A stretch of 64,000 nt of DNA from Blastomussa wellsi (GCA_947652115.1 OX393568.1:25687839-25751838), one strand, 5' to 3'. Positions 9,526 to 22,639 are shown, counted from the stretch's first letter. Numbers and translations are program-made. Notes: generated by a model not told the origin, from the letters alone.

Positions 9526-9904
9526 TATTCACGCAAAATGTTGGGCCTCTCCGGCGGCGTCTTTTATTTCTTCGCTTCACGCCTGACAACTACAAACTAG
9601 CGGGACAGTCATTTGATGTGAAATCATCGCTGTCTGTCTGTCGGTGTGTGACCCGCTCTTCGAACCTTTGCCTGATTTCCACTAACTTCAAGTACAAAGG
9701 TAAACACTGCAGACAGTTGCACAGAACAGCTATGGGGTAGTCGGTTTCCGTTGTTGTTGCAGAAAGACCGCCCCCTAACGACTTGCCGACAAACCGATAC
9801 CACTTTGACGTTGACGACACCTTTACTGCCTCTCACAAGGACGAAATTGACGCCCCTCTCCCCACCCCTCTCCACTCGTATACCAGTGGATGCATGAGAA
9901 GCAC

Positions 9905-10165
9905 GCGCATATTTCAATAAAATTACATCAGTTGTATAACCAGAAGCAAGAAGCATAACCAATTAGATTTGTCCGCTTGTTATGCTGATGAAAATAGCAA
10001 AATAACTCGTGCCGACAAAAAAACGTTACAGATCGGCACAGAGATAGCCTGATAAGAGACCAACATATTATGTTTTCTTGATGAGTGACTTCAAATATTA
10101 GACGGAAGTATATTAATTTTAACGTCTTGCAAAGCGATAGTTTTTACTTATTATTTATAGTTCCT
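9905..10165 (+). promoter_or_regulatory. Conserved 5' flank of ABCC gene A (copy 1 of 3)
   Basis: This segment shares ordered blocks with 24970-25262 and 35215-35475: CGCGCA(T/C)ATTTCAAT, GTTATGCTGAT, ACTTCAAATATTA(G/C)AC, ACGTCTTGCAAAGCG and GGTAGTTTTT-like. It lies about 500 bp upstream of the start codon of gene A. Its retention upstream of both genes suggests promoter and first untranslated exon sequence. That function is inferred from position and conservation, not from a recognised motif. Confidence 0.55.
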
Positions 10166-10644
10166 CCGGCCCAGGGACAGCGCAGCATATTTGCGATTGG
10201 GGTCGGGGAGGGGGGAAGGGCTAATGCAAATGCATTTCTAGCGAGCGATGTTGGCTAAAATGAATCCCAAAATACCAGACGCAGTCAATATTTTGCTATC
10301 GCCTATCTGTGAAAGCAGTAACGGTAATTTTTTAATTAGGTAAACTTTAAATTTTCTCCCAAATAGTAATTGGGGGATGGGGGGGTGTTGGTGGCTGAAG
10401 CCCCCTAGGATTCTGCGGATGTCCCGTTCCCTTTATTGGATAAGGCCTACAGTTTTTCAAGCATTATAATGACTGCGTTGAATGGCGTTACAGGTAATTT
10501 TTATCGGTAATACGTATATCCTTAACGGCGACCAATGAGGGTGCGAGAATTGTGACGTTATTGCAGGAAAATGTCTTGCATATTCTTGCCTGCGAATAAG
10601 TATCGGTTCTTTACTTTCAGATTTCTACCAAATAATTAACGCAA

Positions 10645-13600
10645 ATGGCTGCAGAATACGATCGTGTGGAGTCAGAGCCAAGACGACAAAAGGAGAATCC
10701 CAAGAAAAATGCCAACATCTTTTCCATTCTTTCATTCTGGTGGTTTGGAGAGCTTCTTGCTGTCGGCAACAAGCGTCCTTTGGAAAATGATGATTTGTTT
10801 CCGTTACTTGACGAGGATAAAACCCAAACCTCCACTGAAAAACTCCAACAGACATGGAATGAAGAAACAAGCTGTGCCTCAAACAAGAGTGGTTCAAACG
10901 GATATCGGTTGTTTAAAGCGATCATCCGAGCGTTCCCCTGCAGTGATTACATGTTTATTTTGAGTGTTGGTTTGCTACCTAGCATTTGTAACGTTCTTCA
11001 GCCCGTGTTCCTGAGTCTGCTCTTACCAGAATTAATGAAGTCTTCCACTAAAGAGTTCTCGTGGGCGTACGTCTATGCGGCTGGAATCTGCTTGAGTTCT
11101 TTTGTGCGTGCTATTACCAATCACCAATTCGTTTTACACGCAGAGCTAATGGCCCTTAGATGGAAATCAGCAATAATTGGAATTATGTACGAAAAGGTGT
11201 GAATTAACAAACTTAACTTAAAATAATAAGGGACACCAAGAAAGGGACTCTGTGCTTCCTTCCTGAGAGCATCCCGTTTTCGCGTTTTATTTGGAATAAA
11301 AACTTGTGAGCAAAAAATAAAGGTGATGGGCGAAGGGGGGGGGGGGGGGTGGGGGGAGTGGAGGGGATGGGGGAGTTGGAAATTTTGGCCTTGATGAATT
11401 TTTTCGGCATACCTTACGACATTAAATTTTCGCGACACTTTAATTTCGTGAATTTCGCGATTTAAAAAAATCGTGATTAAAGGCTCGCGAGCATAAGATG
11501 ACGCGGAATTAAAACGACACTCACTGTAATCACGGCCGCACCATAATTCAAACAAGTTTTAATTTGTATAGATTTCAGTCTTGAGCACCGTTCTTAGGAT
11601 GTTCTTAAATATTTGCTTTTCCCAGCATTGACGTTATTATTATAAATGTGATTATATGAAAAAAGGAGTATATAAAATAATGTGAATCGCTTCGGAGAGC
11701 TGTTTCGCTGTTACGGTTAACGTATAAGGCTCGTTTAATTTGCTTTTTTAGTGTTGTTGGTTCTGAGTAAAGTCGTTTTATCGTGACCGACTTCAGAATT
11801 TTTTAAAACTTAATGAAGGAAATAGTCAAGCTTATAACGTTGGTAAGTTTCGCGAAATATTTGATCCCCGAAATCGCGAAATTAACGTGTCGCGAAAATT
11901 TCCTGTAATAAGGGATTTATTGTATTTTCACTGCCATTTTTCCTTGGACGTGTTTCTTTTGTTTTTTCCCAGCCCCACATCCTACCATTACTTTTTCAAT
12001 TGTCCGTCCCTAATAAATCTCTGCAGAGAGGGATTAGCATTTGGCTGAAGTTTGTATGAATAGACTATCTTGCCGATACGATGGCCATTTTAGGTTCTAA
12101 TTACATTGTGGGATGCCCAAGTGGGAGATTAATATTATTTATCTAATCAGCTCAGTATGTTCCCATGAGTGACGGGGACGGCTACTGTTAGAGTTATCTT
12201 CATAGAGTTATAGCGTGGAGTTAGAGTTAAGGACTGCCAAAATCTTGAATTCAGGATTTTGGCAGACCTTAACTCTAACTCTAAGCCATAACTCTACTGA
12301 AATAACTCTATTGCTAGTTGACCTCCTATCTGACATATACAGTTGACCGCTTTAGCAGTTACAAAAAGTTCTACTGCAAAAGATCCCCTGAAGAGAGTTT
12401 TGTCTTCAGAGCCTCAATTATTTCGAGAAAAGCTCGAAATTGATTGAGGGGTAAATCACTGGTAGTTAGAAAGTTTTTCTGTGGATAAGTGTCTGAAACA
12501 ATCACGTAAGTACCTCGGTGATTGAATAAATCCTTAGTACAGCTCTCACTAACATAACTATAATTAGTAGAAAATCATCATCATTATCATCATCATCATC
12601 ATCGTCATCATTATCGTTATCGACAGTATACATGCTTGTCCACTTGCAGGCTCCAATTATACAAAAGAGCTGTAAATGCAAATGTTATATACTTGGTACC
12701 TTTCTTTAAAAAATCCAAGATTTTGCGTTTCTTTAATAAACAGGTTAATAATCCAAGATCACTCGGATCATGGTGCATTAAAGGAACCGAAGAATCCACT
12801 CTGGGAAAGGATTCTTCGGTTTCTTTAATACACCATGATCCGAGTGATCTTGAATTAATCCCAAAATCCATTTTCGGATTTAAGAATCTGATCTTGGATT
12901 TTTTTTGAGAAACGCACCCTTAGCTTCTTACGTACTATGCTTATTAGTTAGTTTTCAGGCATGCCCCTGAAAGAAATATTTCAAATGAATTTAACAACGT
13001 TAAAGATCCCAACTGGCAGGAGGCAGACCAGTCGGCTATTTACAAAGCGTGACCGAGGATTTGAACTCGAGACTACCGAGAATCAAATCCGGCTAGTGTT
13101 AGGGTGAAGGCATTGAATCTTTGGCCTCGGATTACAATACCATCGCCCTAAACCAAACGGCCACCCTGCCTCTCATGAAGCCGGTTTAGATGTCAGAAAA
13201 TTTGATGGAGGTTGCTTGAATGATAAATTAGAAATTAGCAACCAATATACATGCATCACACCACATTTTCTTCATTTTCTTCCATACACTTTTGCAGGTT
13301 CTCCGTCTGAGCCAAGCAGATATATCAAATATTACAAGTGGATTTGTCATCAACCTCATTGCTGCTGACCTACAACGTTTTGAAACTTCTCCTGTCTATT
13401 CTGTTGTTTTGTTAATTCAAGCTGTATTTGAGTTGTGTGGTGTCTCCTTTATAATATTCTACTTGTTTGGTTGGAAACCTTCGTTAGGCATGGTGTCTCT
13501 TTTAATTCTTTCACTGTATTACAGTATGATGGGACGTTTGTGCGCTATCTTAAGGTTAAAAATCTCCAAAGTGGCGGATAAGCGTGTCAATATTATGAAC

Positions 13601-16600
13601 TCCATCATTTCTGGGATTCGTACCGTCAAGATGTATGCCTGGGAGAAGCCGTTCATGGAAAGAGTGCAACGAATACGAAGGTAAGATCTCCAGAAATATT
13701 TTTTGTATTTCCAGAAAAAAAATGTGCTATTCGTAGTGCGACTAATTGTTTGATCTGGTGCCTTTTTGTATGCTCCAATTCTTTATCAATCTGTGCAAAT
13801 TAAAAGCAGGATCAAAAATTCTGAGTTAACTTCCCTGTTTCTTATTTTAGGCAAGAAATCAAACTAATCAGATGGAAGACAGCAATATTGGCAATTTCTG
13901 CATCTCTGCAATACACATGTACACCAATTGCTGTATTTATTTCTTTGGTTACTATGGCGACCACAGGAACTCTACTCACCTCATATAATACTTTTATGAT
14001 TTTGTCGCTGATTACTACGCTAACATTGACCGTCTCATGGAACATTTTTCAACCGGTTAAGAATTTAGCAGATTTTGCAACGGCTCTAAAGAGAATCCAA
14101 GGTTTCCTTGAATTCGACAATGACAACATCCACAAATATTCACGGGAAAATAGTAACAGTGACTTCCACGAAAATAATTTTCCCAAAAGTGACGATTTTC
14201 GAGGCTTTGGCATCATCGACAGTGATATTCACTTCCAGAGAGAACCTACCGTTTTGCTGAAAAATGTAGTATGTAGTTGGAATGGCAACTGGAATAAACC
14301 AACTTTGAAATCTCTGCGTTTATCAGCCGACAAAGGAGACTTGGTTTTCATCACTGGTCGAGTTGGTTGTGGCAAGTCATCTCTATTGTACGCCATTTTG
14401 CGAGAAATTCCAATCATAACAGGCGTGGCATCGTGTCCAGGGAAAATAGCCTGGGTTGGCCAACAGCCCTGGGTGTTCTCTGGTACCCTGCGAGACAATA
14501 TTTTGTTTGGTGAGACGTTTGATGCAGAGAGATATCGCATAGCGTTACAATCATGTGACCTAAATAAAGACTTGAAAAGGTTTCCTGATGGTGATATGAC
14601 AGTTGTAGGAGAACGTGGGATAGTCCTGAGTGGTGGTCAGCAGGCTCGTGTCGAGTTAGCACGCGCAGTGTATTCCAATGCTGATATCTACCTGTTGGAC
14701 GATCCATTAAGTGCTGTGGACTCAAAGGTGGGACAACATATTTTCAAAACATGCATCAATGGTGTGTTGCACAATAAAACACGGCTGATGGTCACTCATA
14801 ACCTCGAGGCTCTGCGAGATGCCAAACACATTATAGCAATGGAGGAAGGTTCGATTATAGTGAAAGGCGACCTTATGTCGTTGCGCGCATCTGGTTTTGA
14901 CCTTGATGGCAAAGACAAGAGTACAGAAAAGAAACCTGTTCCCATGCAAATTGAAGAGCCAATAAATCAAGACATTTTGGAAAGTAAAAGAAAACCACAA
15001 GAAGAGTTTTCCAGACTGGAAATTGCCGAGGAAGATCGCATGGCTGGTTCTATATCATGGAAAATATATTGGCAGTACATACAAGCTGGAATGCATTGCC
15101 TTCTGGCTGTAGCTATGGTTACTGGTTTCCTTATCGTCCAAGGTTAGTTAAATCTTAATTAATCAATTGAAAGTACCACGGCAACAGAAATAAAAACGCC
15201 ACCAAAGAAACGGATTATGCGCAGACTAAACCTTTGTTTAACTCTGGCAACAGTCGATCAGCAACTTTAGTAGATCAACTGAATGCACAATTTTTGAGCG
15301 TTTTCACGTGACGTCATCAAATTCTAAAATCCAAAGCCAAAGAGCGACCAAACTTTCTATACTCATCAGGCATAAGAGGTGCTAAATTTATATCTGTGTA
15401 CAACTTTTCAGCTCAACAGCGTCCTTCGTAAACACATACTTATCTCACGAGATTTGAGAATTTGAGAAGTTTAAGTATTAGGAAAAGTGTTTATATGAAC
15501 ATTTCATTGGTCAAAACAGGTAGCCAGTCGCCTAGATAAACAAAGTAAACTCCAGATGTTTACACTATTTCCGGCCGCCATGTTGGTGTTCCTCTGAGGT
15601 ACACCAATATGGCGGCTCGGCGATATTAACCGTTAGCCGTAAAATGGCGAAACAATTAGCCGTTAGGCGTAAAAATGAAAGAATTTTAACCGCTAGCCGT
15701 AAAAAATGTTAACCGTAAAAAATCTAAATCAAAAGTAAAGGCCTCGAGAACTTTTTTTGAGTCTGATGTGTTGTGCGTTTATGTGTTCTGGTAGCGAGAA
15801 AAGCCGATCAAAACCTGATGTGTCGTAAGTGTCTGCATAATTTGTCGCATATGTCGCGTCGTTGCGCGAGTTGACAGACGTTTTGACAGCTCTTGTATCA
15901 CTGGGAGTGTACAGAAACAACAAAAAAATACTTTTTTTTATCTCAAAATGGTCCAAAGACTTTCAGTATATTTTACAACGATGGAAATTAATATTTAACT
16001 TCTTAAAACAATAGCAATTATTTTTTAACTTTTCTTGTTAACCGTAATGGAACAAAATTAACCGTTAGCCGCACAAAAAGCCAAAAAGTTAACCGTTAAC
16101 CGTAAAAGCCACTATCCCATTGAGACCTTACCACAGAGCTCTGAATATTTTTGCGGAACATTTCGAGGAATATCTGAAGTTTGGAATAACGCACACGCTT
16201 TAACCTGGAGAAGTTTTATCTTTATTTATATTCTATAACATCGTACTTTCTTGACTCTGTCCACTGAATGGTTTCAAATTTATTTTTTTTTTGGTTACGT
16301 GAGTGAAAACGCTCTATATAATTTTACAACTAATTACCGACTTTATTGTGCGTGTGACTGATTGTATTGTTTGGTTGATTTTCCTATTCAAATATTTTTT
16401 TTCCAAATTTTATCATTTGTTTATATTAATATAATTGTCCAAAGTTGGCGTACCTATTGCTTGCGACTTTGACACAATAAAGTTCTTATTATATTTTATG
16501 CTACACATCTTTTCCACCATCTGCAAACAATATGATAACTTGAAGTGATCAAACTCCAGTGTTTTGAAGAATGCAAACACGAACATTTTTTACATTTAAA

Positions 16601-17562
16601 CTTGAACTGCCAGGTTCAACTGCCTTGGAGAAGACAAAATGAATAGATCAAGATATTTCGATATCTCTATAGATTTTTCATTGTGCAATGTCCTTGATAG
16701 CGTTTGTTGGATAACCTTTCCAACTGTGTTTCGTTAAACTAAACATCAACAAATATTGATCGGTGTCCAATTTTTCATGTTATTTATCTTTGTTTTATCT
16801 CTGCTATTTTAGCATCTCTCGTCTTTCCTGATTGGTGGTTACTTCAACTGACCAGCCGATCACGTGACCATCAGCGTCAAATCAAGGATCTCTACATATA
16901 TGGTGGTCTAGTGGGTGGAGCATTTTTACTGTCAATCATTAGAAATGCCGTGTTTTTGAACACTCTCTTAAACTCTTCCAAACAACTTCACAACACCATG
17001 CTATCAGCAGTGTTGAAAGCTCCGGTTTTGTTCTTCGACACCAATCCTGTTGGACGGGCACTAAACCGGTTTTCTCGAGATATTGGCATCATGGATGAAT
17101 TGTTACCAGAGGTGTTCCTGGAAGCTGTTCAAATCATTCTCTTTTGCATTGCAGCAATTGTTCTTCCTTCTATTTTAAATCCCTGGATTATCCTGCCCGC
17201 CACCCCGCTTGTGATCATATTTAGCCTGATTGGGCGATATTATCTAACAACATCACGTGATCTGAGGCGACTGGAAGCAGTAAATAGAAGCCCAGTCCTT
17301 TCTCATTTTAGCGACACGTTAATGGGACTGGTGACTATTCGGGCGTACAAGAGAAAAGATGTCTTCCTGAAATCATTGTACAGGTATGAATTCATAACTT
17401 TTTCTTATGTTATATATGTTAGTATAATTGCATAGTAAGATGTACACTTTACATTGCCCTATTATATGGTTGAAAATAATTTCGGTAGTCTAAGACGTTT
17501 AGCTCAGTTGGCAGAGCGTAGGTCAGTTGGCAGTGGTAGGTCTCGGGTTCAAGCCCCAGACA

Positions 17563-17601
<39 letters not shown>

Positions 17602-20600
17602 CGCTGCTTTTGCAATGACATCTGCAAATGGCTAGACGTTCTACTCTTCTCGGATAAGGCCGAAAAACCGTAGGTCCCGTCTCCTACATCTTAAGTGACG
17701 GTAAGCAGGGGACCGGCGTTAAAGAACCCACGCACTTCTCGGAAAGAGTAGGGAACGAGGTTCCCGGTGTTGTGGTCTGGCCTCGTTTCACGGGAGTAGG
17801 AGCCATTAATACAAAGAAAAATTAATGCAAGGCTAGGTGACTGAAAAGAAAAATTCGTGCAAAGAAGTGAAGAAAAAATATCCTGCCGAGTGAATTGCAC
17901 TGTCGGGCTGACAAACTGTACCCGACTGACGGTACCCGATTTTCCAAATCGGCACTCTTAATCCTCACGGTATCAACGAACGCTTTTCATTCAACCAATT
18001 TATTCCGTTGTTTTCACGTTACCAGGCACCAGCCAATAGCGAAGCTCACGACCCAGAATTCCTTGATTCGCTCCGACGAAGGGCTAACGCTCGAAACGTC
18101 AGCTCTTGAATCTCTTTACGCTGGCCAATTCACATTATCAACCTAGTTGATAAAACGAAATTATATTGACTTAAGGAACATTGGGCAGCCACTTTATACC
18201 GCAGTTTTCTTTATCCTGGTTGAGTCCCCTTTCACCTTATTTCCTTTGCAATTAGGAAAACGGACATTTTTCGGATTTACCTCGGTGTAAAAACCTGTGA
18301 CTTTTACTAGAAAACTAGGCTCTGTTAATTCCTTGAAAACTAATTTATTTAAAACGATCTTCGCAGCGCAGCAACATTTGGAACATTTTAGGATTTAATT
18401 TTTTAAATTTATGTTTTTAATTTTATTGTAATTAATTATACTCGCGTCTCTCATAATTTTAGCTTTTTAACTTTTATTATATGACACATATTTATATTCA
18501 TAGTTCTATTTTTGAGGGCCAATTGTTTTTCTTTTGAATTTCACAGGTTTTTTACATCGAGGATGAGCCCGATTTTGTTGTTCGACGTTCAGTTTTGAAC
18601 AGATATTCTCAAATAACAACTAGCAACAAGAGTTAAAACAAGAAGAAGAAAACTTTTTGCGTTCTGTCTCTAAAACTGTCACGAGAAAACTTTCACGAGT
18701 ATCGCTTCGGAAACGGAAAAGCCAAATGACGTATTTACACCAATGGAAACCTACAAAAAGGGGTCCATTTGTGTTAAAAATTACTATGCCAGTGCACTGA
18801 AGCTATAAGAGGAGTGATGTCATTTTGAAACCATCAGGAGCTTTAGATCGCCAGACTTTTTCAAGTTTGGTCCTTGTGGCTTCGAAAAAACATATTACAT
18901 TTACATTTCCCGCTTACTTCAGCTTATTACTTGTTATCTCCATCTTGATTTTCTAGGCACTAGAGAAGCCGAAAAATCCCCGTGAAATAGTTACTACACT
19001 ACTACGCAAGCACTTATTTATTTATTTATTTTTTGTTTGTTATTTTGGTTTTGTTTAGTTTTGACTATTACGCACTAATTGTTACCTATTGTTTCACGGG
19101 TTAAATGAAATCACTCTAAGCCCGCACGCAAAGTACAACTTTTTTTGTTAAATATATATGTCTGGAAAAAAATTCGTGCAGAGGGTTTTTCTCTCGGAAA
19201 AAATTCTGCATAATAAGCACTGAGCGAAAAAAAATCCTGCAAACTGAAAATCCCCCATGCCATGCCACATACCAATTTTCTAATGGTCCGTTCCTTAGCC
19301 TGGTTGCGAGAGCGCCGGTCTGCCGAGCGGGAGTTTGCTGGTTCGAACCCAGGCCGGACCAAACCTCACTGAGGAGAAAGTGCTATCTGCAAATGGTTAG
19401 ACTTTCTACTATTTTCAGGTCTATCTTCATGCCTTACATCAACACTCACCATGGGTTGGGAGGGTTCGACATGCTGTTCAAGAAGGCTCACAAATGGACT
19501 GATAGCGGCAGCCAGTGGCGTCCTATGTATGCTGACGTCTGAACCTACTGTATGTAACATTGTAAAGAGGACATATCAATCACATCGCGACATATCAATA
19601 ATTTATCATCATATCAACTCGCCATGTTGTTTAGCAACGTCAGGGACGAACCCCGAGGGTTTAGTCCTGTCTCGGAGGCGGGATTCCGTCATCATCTGTC
19701 ATCATCTGCATGGCACTAGTTTGATGGTTAAAGTTTATTAAGCAAACTCTAACAGTTGTTATGATCGATTTTCATTAGCATTTTTGGGTACGTTGTTTTT
19801 TAATCATTGGTACATTTTTTTGAGAAACGCCGATGGCTTTCTTAGGAAAATGAAATATCTGAAAAATAATTAATTGAGATAAATAGTTTCATAATTGTTG
19901 GAATTATCAGAGAAATAACTCAAACATTGAATGCCAGTACATTAAATATGACGTGAAAAAAACTTGAAGTAATATATTTACAAGGCTAAAATGTTTTTAA
20001 AAAAGGTAAAACGACCGAACGTTTTCGTTTTCAGATATCCGTTTGTCTTATGGGAAGCATGGCAGTGTAGCAAAAGAGGTCGCAGATCATCTTTCGTATC
20101 ATATAACTTTTGAATGCAATGTCATAGAAGTACTTGTTGCTGTTTTGATTTCTCTCCAGGTGTCTAGATGATCACAATCGGACATTGTTCTCGATATTTG
20201 CATCTACAAGATGGTTAGGTGCCCGTCTTGACGTGATCTGCGTTGTTTTTGTGGCGTTTGTAATATTCATTTCCATCGCTACCCAGTCTGGATCAGGTAC
20301 ATTAGTAATTTTGCTTTCACTTTAAAGGGGCTCGGTCACGGATGACACAGTTTGAAAAGTTTGGCCTAAATTTTTCAAATTTGACAATTGCAATTCTTCT
20401 CAATCTTCCTCATTTCGTTCTTCTTAGTTTATTGATGCATCTTTGGTGTTTTTCTACCTTAGTAAACTACTATTGCAAGGATTCCTTTAATCGGATGGCA
20501 GTTTTATACATTGCTAAAGTTGACTTTATTAATGATGACTGCGCCCCTTGAAGGGACATTTTCACGGGGGTTTTTGTCATTTTTGGGGTGAATTCTGCCA

Positions 20601-22494
20601 AATTAAAATCACTGTTTTGTGCCTGTTATTGTGCACAAAATGCTCCAACAAATTCACCAAAATGAATTGAGATGAAATTTTAGCAGGAAAAGCAGACCAT
20701 AACATTTTTGGCGATTTTTTCAATGCATAGCATAAAACTTTGAAAACAATTGACATTTTTTTCAAATAACAATCCATTTCCATCCTCGTCATCTATGACA
20801 GCATACAAGAAACAGTAGTTTAAATACAGTACTATAGTCTTGGACAACAAAATTAGACCATTGTTGTTAGGTTTCCCTTGTTGCATAAACCATTTTAAGC
20901 TTTTTAAAAATACTCTTTAACAGCGTGACAATGCCCCGTTAAGGGTGCGTTCCTTTGGGGTGATCCGGAGTGATCCTGATCCGGATCACCCCAAAGGAAC
21001 GCATCCTAAGAGTTACTCCATTTAATAAACGTTCTTATGTTTACGGAAGACACGCCTCTCGCCAAACAGTGAGTCGGATACGGGTGTCGCCTGCCATGGG
21101 CTACTGAATATTTTAGATATCTCGCAAGTTTGTAATTGTACTCTCATAGGGACAAAAGGGTTGTTCCTGTTACTTGATATATTTTTCTTTCCAAGAGTGG
21201 TGTGCCATTCATTCGAGGCCTTTTGAGAGCCCCTTCTCGTCGCAGATTATTATGTCTGAAAGTTGGAAAATGCGATGAAAATACCTGTTTTTGTGACAGT
21301 TACAGGAAAGACCAAAGTTCAAAATGCATTGCCTTAACAGTGAAGCGATGGCAAAATTTGTTCCGGGGTTTATGTTTCTTACATCTAGAATATGTGAAAG
21401 GCTTCGTAGGAACAACAGTTTAGATTTTAGAACTTTGATGATGTCAGGCGAAAAATACCAATTTAAAATCATTCTGTAAAACGCTATTGAAGAAAACTGG
21501 AAAGAGCGCATTTTAAATATTAAATAAACTGACAAATTTTCTGTATGTTTGTTATTTAGGTATCACAGCCTTGTCAATAATATACGCTCTTCAGCTAGCA
21601 GTAGATACATCAACCTGGGGAGTCAGGGAGTGCTCTGAGGTTGAAAATTATATGACATCTGTTGAACGTGTCTTCACATACGCTCACATTGAGCAGGAAC
21701 CTGGGTATCAGAGTGATCACCAACCTCCAGAGAAGTGGCCAGAGCACGGTCGAATACAAGTAAAGAACTTGGGCCTAGTCTACTACATGGGTGGACCTGA
21801 AATTCTTAAAAATATCAGTTTTACTGTTGATTCACAAGAAAAAATTGGAATTATTGGTCGCACAGGAGCTGGAAAGTCTTCATTGGTTTCAGCTCTGTTT
21901 CGCATGCCTCAACCGAATGGTCATGTAATTATTGATGACGTCAATATCAGTGAAATTGACATCCAAAGATCTCGCCGAGCGATGTCGGTCATCACCCAGA
22001 ATCCTATTTTGTTTACTGGCTCACTGCGCATGAATTTGGATCCTTTTGAGGCGTACGAAGACAAGGAACTCTGGGATGCATTGGAGGAAGCGAATTTGAA
22101 GGCTATGGTGAAGAGGTTACCACAGCAACTGAGTGAAGAGATTAAAGAATGCGGAGCTAACTTCAGCGTCGGTGAAAGACAACTTTTGTGTCTGGCTCGC
22201 GCTTTGTTGAAGAACGACAAAATTATCATCATGGACGAAGCAACGGCCAACGTCGATTATAAAACTGATCGATTAATTCAAGAAACAATTCGCACAAAAT
22301 TTAAACATTGCACGGTGATGACAATTGCACATCGATTGAACACCATCATAGATTACGATCGAGTTCTTGTTCTGGAAAACGGGCAAGTGGTCGAATACGA
22401 CAAACCGGAAAATTTACTGCTGAATGAAGAAGGATACTTCTCAAGGCTTTATCATGGATATGATAAAAATCTCGACGATTATGCAATACAGTGA
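10645..22494 (+). CDS. ABCC4-like: ABCC-family exporter, MRP4-like, gene A (6 coding exons, 1289 aa)
   Basis: Exons: 10645-11196, 13298-13680, 13851-15142, 16813-17383, 20160-20296, 21560-22494. All junctions are GT-AG, phases 0, 2, 1, 2, 1, total 3870 nt without a stop. A CAG at 10618-10620 suggests a 5'UTR intron ending 24 nt before the ATG. Layout is TMD1-NBD1-TMD2-NBD2 without the extra N-terminal TMD0 of long MRPs. NBD1: GRVGCGKSS (about 481), LSGGQQARVELARA (571), DIYLLDDP (590), with Asp in place of the catalytic Glu. NBD2: GRTGAGKSS (1078), FSVGERQLLCLARA (1180), IIIMDEA (1200), with Glu kept. This asymmetry is normal for ABCC proteins. Human MRP4 is similar in length and exports organic anions, cyclic nucleotides and drugs across the plasma membrane; the substrate here is inferred only. 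Tandem paralogue of gene B. Confidence 0.95.
11226..12012. mobile_element. DNA-transposon copy of the GGGAC(GG)ACC-ended family, intron 1 of gene A
   Basis: The right end AATTGTCCGTCCCTAATAA and the left AATAAGGGACACC resemble the termini of the 43.3-kb element (GGGACGGACC and GGTCCGTCCC). The inside carries a G-rich tract (about 11330-11375) and CATGAATTTTTT-like strings as in that copy. Diverged; no intact transposase. Confidence 0.55.
12189..12310. repeat. Near-perfect palindrome (MITE-like), intron 1
   Basis: AGAGTTA-rich left arm and TAACTCT-rich right arm enclose a centre TCTTGAATTCAGGA; the inner arms GACTGCCAAAATC / GATTTTGGCAGAC pair exactly. No coding capacity. Confidence 0.8.
12573..12624. 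repeat. ATC trinucleotide microsatellite
   Basis: Run of ATC/ATT triplets with a few substitutions (TCATCATCATTATCATC and similar) in intron 1 of gene A. Confidence 0.85.
12697..12920. mobile_element. Palindromic MITE with GGGTGCGTTTCT-type end
   Basis: Inner arms (about 12750-12790 and 12813-12853) share AAGATCACTCGGATCATGGT in inverted orientation; outer arms contain AAATCCAAGAT / ATCTTGGATTTT. The right end AGAAACGCACCCTTA is the complement of the terminus seen at 20938, so both belong to one TIR superfamily. Confidence 0.75.
12955..13195 (-). mobile_element. tRNA-derived SINE (minus orientation), intron 1
   Basis: Reading the minus strand, a tRNA-like head with an A-box-like part (GGCCGTTTGGTTTAGGGCG) and a B-box (GAGTTCAAATCCTC) is followed by a body with ACTGGTCTGCCTCCTGCCAG. 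The same body is present in plus orientation at about 31950-31980, defining a family. RNA polymerase III-type, non-autonomous. Confidence 0.75.
15295..16316. mobile_element. About 1-kb non-autonomous TIR element with TTAACCGTTAGCCG repeats, intron 3 of gene A
   Basis: Ends GAGCGTTTTCACGTGACG (15296) and GTGAGTGAAAACGCTC (near 16300) are imperfect inverted repeats. Inside are clustered copies of a degenerate 17-mer TTAACCGTTAGCCGTAA at 15628-15720 and again at 16035-16110. The intron of gene B at this position is only 86 bp, so the whole unit is an insertion specific to gene A. Confidence 0.6.
17492..17830 (+). mobile_element. tRNA-derived SINE, intron 4 of gene A
   Basis: Head with A-box TTTAGCTCAGTTGGCAGAGC and B-box GGGTTCAAGCCCC, then a body of about 230 bp (GAGGAGAAAGCGCTGC, CTGCAAATGGCTAGAC, ACCCACGCACTTCTCGG). 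Related to the 19.3-kb copy through GAGGAGAAAG(C/T)GCT and CTGCAAATGG(C/T)TAGAC. A partial duplication of the D-arm (GTCAGTTGGCAG) prevents tRNA function. Confidence 0.75.
17890..18170 (-). mobile_element. Penelope-like element terminal fragment with hammerhead-type core
   Basis: Contains the 34-nt core at 18070-18103 and then, on the other strand, the shared CCACCGTAAAGAGATTC-type and ATCAAC(C/T)(T/C)AGTTGATAA blocks found at 24.7, 29.1, 36.6 and 52.8 kb. The core can fold as a type I hammerhead: stem I GCT/AGC, CCGACGA, stem II GGGC-TAAC-GCTC, GAAA, a two-base-pair stem III ACGT, then C. Hammerheads of this minimal kind are known from Penelope-like retroelements. The usual U4 is C here. Confidence 0.65.
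19085..19282. mobile_element. Fragment of the GGGACGGACC-ended transposon family
   Basis: Read in reverse, GGACCATTAGAAAA, a GATTTTCAG tract and ATTTTTTTTCGCTCA(G/C)TGC follow in the same order as at 43310-43460. Only one end is present. Confidence 0.65.
19290..19510 (+). mobile_element. Degenerate tRNA-derived SINE
   Basis: A B-box-like GCTGGTTCGAACCC with AGAGCGCCGGTCTG upstream, then a GAGGAGAAAGTGCT body shared with the 17.5-kb SINE. It is inserted next to the transposon fragment that ends at 19282. Confidence 0.6.
20938..21010. mobile_element. Very short, almost fully palindromic MITE
   Basis: TTAAGGGTGCGTTCCTTTGG at the left is mirrored by CCAAAGGAACGCATCCTA at the right, with GTGATCCGGA/TCCGGATCAC next to a tiny centre. 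About 70 bp in total, in intron 5 of gene A. Confidence 0.8.
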
Positions 22495-22639
22495 ATTGAA
22501 CTGAAGTGAGCTTGAGACTGTGACAAATGATAACTAATGTACCTGACACAACTTCTTTTGTTCTTTATACATGGTGACGAGGCTGGGTGGGGCAGATTAG
22601 CATGAACACAAAAGAATACCAAATGCGTCAGAAAGGTAA

